In this document: piece by piece, positions 59,091 to 64,000 of the stretch
How the letters are laid out: each line of letters begins with the position of its first letter
Position numbering within the stretch: the first letter of the stretch is position 1
Assembly: GCA_007570785.1 (NCBI GenBank)
Contig: ML662449.1
Location: 10,102,491-10,166,490, forward strand
Direction of reading: 5' to 3'
From: Antilocapra americana
Lineage: Eukaryota > Chordata > Mammalia > Artiodactyla > Antilocapridae
DNA: 64,000 nucleotides
The notes under the pieces: generated by a model
Databases searched by the model: none
Told to the model about the DNA's origin: nothing
The model's input: only the letters and a program-made list of their open reading frames with translations
Made by a program: the position numbers and the translations under genes

Positions 59091-60639
59091 TATTCCCCAC
59101 TGAGGCAAATGAACCTGCTAAAATCAGTTCCTTCCACAATGGCTGTGTAATTGAAACCAGAAAGTGAGAGAATTTGATAAATTGCTTGACCCTGAAGGAA
59201 TGTTAAGGTCATAAATTTTCATTGCATTTTTTCCTCTCTTTTTTTTTTTAATTTTTATATATTGATTATATTTAGTATTTGCTACGAAACTCAACAAGCT
59301 TACAGATCATCAGTTGTGGCCTCAGGGGAGAGCACGGTAAATCATCAATTAAGAGGGTAGGGGGCATTCTCCCCTCATCTTCCAAAGAGGAATGTCAGCT
59401 CCTCAGTATTCCAAGGACAGTCATGGAGGTGTCTTCCATCTCAGAATTGTTCCAACTTAGCACGCAGTTTGTCCTGGCATGGACAAAGTAAAATCCACAG
59501 GAAAGATTTTTCTCAGAAGGGTGCTGCTGCACTTCTATCATTTAAGAATGATGAACTGTTGAGAGGCTGGCAATCCGTTTGCTACCTTGCCACCCCCCAA
59601 CCTAAAATTAAGAACGATTGTATTTTAGCTAAAAAACCATGATCCTCTTGTTTAGGTAAATTGAAAGTGTGCCTGTGTACGTGTGGTTGAAAGCACCCGT
59701 ATTTCTGAGTGCTGGTTTTGGCAAGTCCATTTTGAAATTTTTCAAACTTACTTTTTAAAAAATCTGGGTTATCTTCATGTGGAAATAAAACATAGATCAT
59801 AAAAACAGTCCAAGCCACATGTTACATAATATAAAATGGACTAAAATACTCAAGTATCCCATAGTAGCAAATTTCTACACATCTTGCTTTAAGGTTTTAC
59901 TTGTTTTTCTAAAAAGTGAATGAACAGAGCTTGCCAGCATTTTAATTTTATATGTATTTTCTACCGATTGTTTATAGTGATATAATATGAAGATGGAAAC
60001 CATTTTACCTCTAGGATGTATTAGAATTAAATAAGCACATGCATTTTTTCCGAACAGTTTAAACTATATAAGGTAATTTATGCTTCCTTCTATAAAGTAT
60101 TATCCATAAGGGGTAAAGCTAAGTAATCTTTAGTCCCATATCCTACTTTCTTTTGTTCAAAAGTAGTATCACCAACATTTTTTAAGAGTACGTATTTCTA
60201 TGTCAAAAAATTATTTTTGGTCAAGTAAGGAAATGAGAAAGAGGATCTACAAAAGAAATGAATTTCAAATCTTTATTCCAAAAATCAGAGAATTTATGAT
60301 TGATAGAAAATAGTAAGTAAGCCAGAGTTGTCAAAAAATCTTGGAAACTGCCACCAAAGTAGGGCGAAGATGAGAATGTTCATATGTTATTGCTTAGATG
60401 CATATAAATATTTTAATAAGAATTCAGCAACAATATGTTTTCATCTTATAGAGAGGGAATCATGATGTACACATGATCTACTTTTAATCTTGTGGCTTTG
60501 TCAGTGTTAAAAATGAAACTTCCTTCCCCACACTTAAAAATTTGGTCACAAGGCTGTTTCAAAAAATAAATATATGCATATGCATACATATATAAGCATA
60601 AATAAAATATGAACAGAAAATGGCTTCAATCACTAATAT

Positions 60640-60900
60640 TTTTGCAAACTAATGTTCAGCTGATGCAACTCAATTTTATTTTGCATCACATTAGTGCTGT
60701 AATGGTAATGACTAGCCTTTATTCACTAACAGTTTGAGTCAGCACTTTGAGACATTTTCAAATTAGGTCATACAGCACATTTGCGGCTGATACAAAGGTT
60801 GATTAAGAGAGCTGCACAGTTTTAAAGTGATGCGGTGTGAGTTGAATTAAGTTCTCTCTGATACTTACGGGAAATGTGAGCCACCATAACTAAGCAGAAA
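60640..60900. promoter_or_regulatory. Candidate conserved non-coding element
   Basis: Repeat-free block with 'tttattttgcatcaca', 'gctgatacaaaggttgatta' (TCF/SOX-like) and 'ttgaattaag'. There are no long frames. Confidence 0.3.
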
Positions 60901-61537
60901 TAATGTATGGGCTATAGGGGGAGAATACATTTCCACAGAGTGCTTGAAGTCGTACTCATTTACAATTTCACAAAGTCCTCTGTCTGTTATGGAAGAATTC
61001 TATCAGGGAGCCTAGAAACAAGCAATGAGTTACAATAAGGACACTGGAGGCCTGGTCCCCAGCCCTGTTTCAGTGAAAGTCAGTTTTTGCCTTTATGTCC
61101 CTTTTGATCCTCTCCATAAAGACCTTTTTTTTTTTCTTCTAGACACTGTCTACTGCTTTTCTGAAGTCAGAATGATCCCATGTCACAACCAAACCATCTA
61201 CCCATAATGTAACAAGGCCAGGCTCAATTGCTCTATGCAAGCTAGACATGGAGTGGGGGAGGAGGCCTATTTAAAGTGATATTGTCATGGAAAATCCATA
61301 ATCTCATCAAAAATTTGAAGACACAGGATTTTCTTCAGTTGCCCAGCACTTCAAAGAAATTGTTAAAAAAAAAAATAGCCCCTACAGATAGCTTTTAATT
61401 GGGTTTAAGGAATACAAAAACAAGAGCTGAAACTCCTAAATTGTTGGTTTGTGCGAAACGGCAAAAATGCCATTATTATTCACACTGTATTCGCTCCATA
61501 TTGCCTTCTCCACATCATAAAGTAGCCGCAGAAGATT

Positions 61538-61538
61538 T

Positions 61539-61572
<34 letters not shown>

Positions 61573-61588
61573 ATATATAATATATACA
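61538..61588. repeat. (TA)n microsatellite
   Basis: TA runs broken by TTA and TAATA. Self-complementary and cruciform-prone. Confidence 0.95.
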
Positions 61589-62200
61589 TAAATACATAAA
61601 ATTGTGCAAGTGGTCTTAAAAGCCAAGAAACCTGGAGAGAAACCCCATGTGGATGTCACTGAACTGAAAGAAAGTCTCTTTGGTTTGGCAAGCTTTGGTC
61701 ACAGGATATAAAAAAGTTACTACAGTTTCTCTTCGCACATATACCTTGCTTGCTTTGCATTAGCATCCTGAAACATAATGCAGTCAAATCACATTTTACT
61801 TCACATGTTTGATGAGTGTTCTCCAATTCTAGCCTCCCATTCAGACCCTTCTGTATTCCTGGATTCAGTCCTTGCCCAGAGGCTGGGACACAGTATGCAC
61901 TACCCTGCCCCTCCAGTGTATTCTTAGTTTCTTTCCATCTCAGTTTTCATAGAAATTTGGACTAAACTTGTATTCTTGGGCAAGACCACCTAAGCAAAGT
62001 AAGAGGAAGGGTTCCACTAAAGAAAAGGTGTACGTGTTGATCGTTTTTAAAATAAATGCACCTGATTAGAAACACGAAGTCGAAATGGCCACGGTCATTC
62101 TCAAGGTCAATAAATATATTTATAGTCCCATCTGTGAAGATGCTTACAATGAGAGAAAAACAGCTATCAAATCTTAGAAGGAATATAAACAAGAACTCTT

Positions 62201-62265
62201 GGAAAGAAGGAAGGAAGGGGAAGGGAGGGGAAAAGGGACAGAGGGAGGGAAGAGAGAGGAAGAAA
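62201..62265. repeat. Polypurine tract
   Basis: 65 bp of GGAA/GGGA-type purines with a single pyrimidine (C at 62,239). Mirror-like stretches could form triplex H-DNA. Confidence 0.9.
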
Positions 62266-63419
62266 TATTGGCTTCGGCCCCTTTCCCTCTGTTCCAACAA
62301 AGAGCTGCTCGTTGGCCACCACCCCCTTCACAGATTTCTGTCTTTGAGTTGTGAAAGACCACAGTCTTAGAAAGAGGACACAAACATTGTGTTCATCTTT
62401 GCTGATGACTTGTGACACCACCTAGCCAATATTTGTAATGTTATAACTTGAATTTGAATTCAAGCTGGGCATGACTGATAGCACCTTACCTATTGATTTG
62501 CCATTAGGGTATTTTGATCCATTCTATTTTTGTCATTTAATATAGTTGTATTCTAGAGCTTTCATTTTTCATTTTAATCTCAATTCTAGAGCACTCAGTT
62601 CCAAACAGTTAGCTTGTCTCTTCAGAACACTGAGTTATTCTTATTTTAATGTACAGTGTTGAATTTTCTGTCTTCCTTAGTTACTGTATGACCATCTATG
62701 CCATCTTCTGCCTGGTTATTACCAATACTCACCATACATCCTCTTATTTGTGTTAATAAATCCACTCTACTTTTTTTAGTACCATCTTCCACCAGGATCA
62801 TTTTGTCAAGTTATAAATTCCATGTGTTTATTTTTCAGGGCTTACCCAGAAAATAGTAACTATATATGTAAATATTATAAACAGACATAATTATTAGAAG
62901 AAATAAACTAGACAATATGAATGCTCCCCTACTTATTAAAAAATCAACTTCTAAAAAAAATTTGAAAAGCCGCATGTTCTTGCTAAACTCCAGAGGTTGC
63001 TCTGCCCAACCCTGATTATTTATCATAAAAACAAGAGTCATGAGTATCTTCAAGTGGAATTTCCTGTGACTTCGATGAAAACATGAAAACTGGATTCAGT
63101 CTGCCAATTAATACTTGAAGCAGTGGTGGCAGTATGTCTCCAACACGTACATTTTCATTTTCAACACACCCCTGGTGTGTGCAATCACTTAATTTACATT
63201 TTCAAAAGGTCACTTGTGGTGCTAGCTGGGATGAATTGTATATTTTACTTATTGGGAAGTAGGCTAATTTGCCCAGCCAGGGAGACACACTTTTCCCAGC
63301 CACTAGGATGACATACCTCTGAATCAGCCATCATACCACAACGAATAGGTAAAAGTAGTTTTGCCATTTTGTTAAGCAATTATGGGAATGCTTGAGGTTC
63401 TCCAACAGTTTAATTTAGT

Positions 63420-63790
63420 ACATGAGAATAGCATCTAGTGAGGCATATTTATTAATAGTGAGGTTTTTTTCATTATGATTTTGCAGGATGGATGCAGCAA
63501 CATTACCAAAGTTCAATATGACTTTTGATGATCTGGAATGCAGAGATTAAATAAGGTTAATCCTCATTTTATATGCTAATAGGATATTTATAATCTCTAC
63601 AGCATATCCAATTTAATGATTTTATTCTCTGTTGTTCAGACAGTATTTCTTATTAGTGAAAGAGAATATTCTTACATTCACCACAGACACTAGTTTAATT
63701 GGGCTTCAGTGCATTGTGTATAATTAGTCCACTTCTCTAATATTTCATCTATAATTACACAATGAACAATGCACTTAAATTTCATAAAAT
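63420..63790. promoter_or_regulatory. Candidate conserved non-coding element
   Basis: AT-rich, repeat-free block with many homeodomain/POU-like words ('ttattaatag', 'tataattagtcc', 'ctataattacac', 'atgaacaatgcac'). Confidence 0.32.
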
Positions 63791-64000
63791 TGGTGGGTTC
63801 AAAGAAAGACTTCCCCAAAATGAGCAGTCTGTTTTCAAGCTTTCCCAAGCCTTACTAACCGCCTAATGAAAATATGATTCAAACCAGTGTGAATTTCTTG
63901 AACTCTGAATGGATGCCGAAAGTCTCTGAGGCTAAAAGCAAGAATGCCCCCTCCAGCTCCACTCATTTCACCCAATGACAGTGTTAGTGGCAGAGCAGCC

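Larger units (their letters stand above)
44734..64000. other. 19.3-kb tract without recognisable transposable elements
   Basis: Reading both strands, I find no Bov-tA, Bov-A, CHR, BovB, L1, MIR or LTR signature from here to the window end, only microsatellites and homopolymers. The preceding 44.7 kb carries some 50 insertions. Such transposon-poor tracts are known around developmental transcription-factor genes and their enhancers. No exon is recognised inside; the open frames are short and unsupported. Boundaries on the right are unknown because the window ends. Confidence 0.75.

Overview
The window looks like non-coding nuclear DNA from a bovid ruminant (cattle, sheep or goat type). The evidence is the repeat content. 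There are many Bov-tA/Bov-A SINEs, 5'-truncated BovB (RTE) LINE fragments, CHR-type tRNA-Glu-derived SINEs and bovine-type L1 3' ends, on a background of MIR, L2, MER5-like and MaLR-type LTR relics. Species cannot be fixed from sequence alone. I find no convincing protein-coding exon, tRNA, rRNA, CRISPR array or bacterial-type feature. The longest open frames are pieces of L1 ORF2 and BovB reverse transcriptase. Family names are from memory of consensus sequences, not a library search. Layout: 1-11.9 kb is AT-rich sequence with scattered SINEs, an L1 ORF2 fragment split by a Bov-tA with a visible target-site duplication (TSD), and three BovB fragments on the minus strand. 11.9-18.7 kb is a nested LINE pile. 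An old minus-strand L1 hosts (i) a plus-strand bovine L1 tail that appears to carry a 3'-transduced segment, (ii) a Bov-tA, (iii) a BovB 3' end with a ~25-bp TSD, and (iv) a bovine L1 that seems to keep its 5' terminus but lacks its middle. That last L1 is itself interrupted by a younger 5'-truncated L1. 18.7-44.7 kb is mixed single-copy DNA with about 30 more insertions. These include a probable solo ERVK-type LTR at 23,340-23,830, two extremely short L1 tail insertions (about 32,955 and 44,094), several MIR/L2 relics, and a CpG-enriched patch near 30.9-31.3 kb. 44.7-64.0 kb is strikingly different: after an L1 tail ending near 44,716 I recognise no SINE, LINE or LTR for 19.3 kb, only microsatellites. 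Several blocks there carry clusters of homeodomain-, POU- and SOX-like words. This is the pattern expected of a regulatory domain around a developmental gene, but I have no alignment to prove conservation and cannot name the gene. No new enzymatic or defence system is visible. The items most worth a second look are the transposon-free tract with its candidate enhancers, the 3'-transduction candidate, the internally deleted L1, and the near-minimal L1 insertions.
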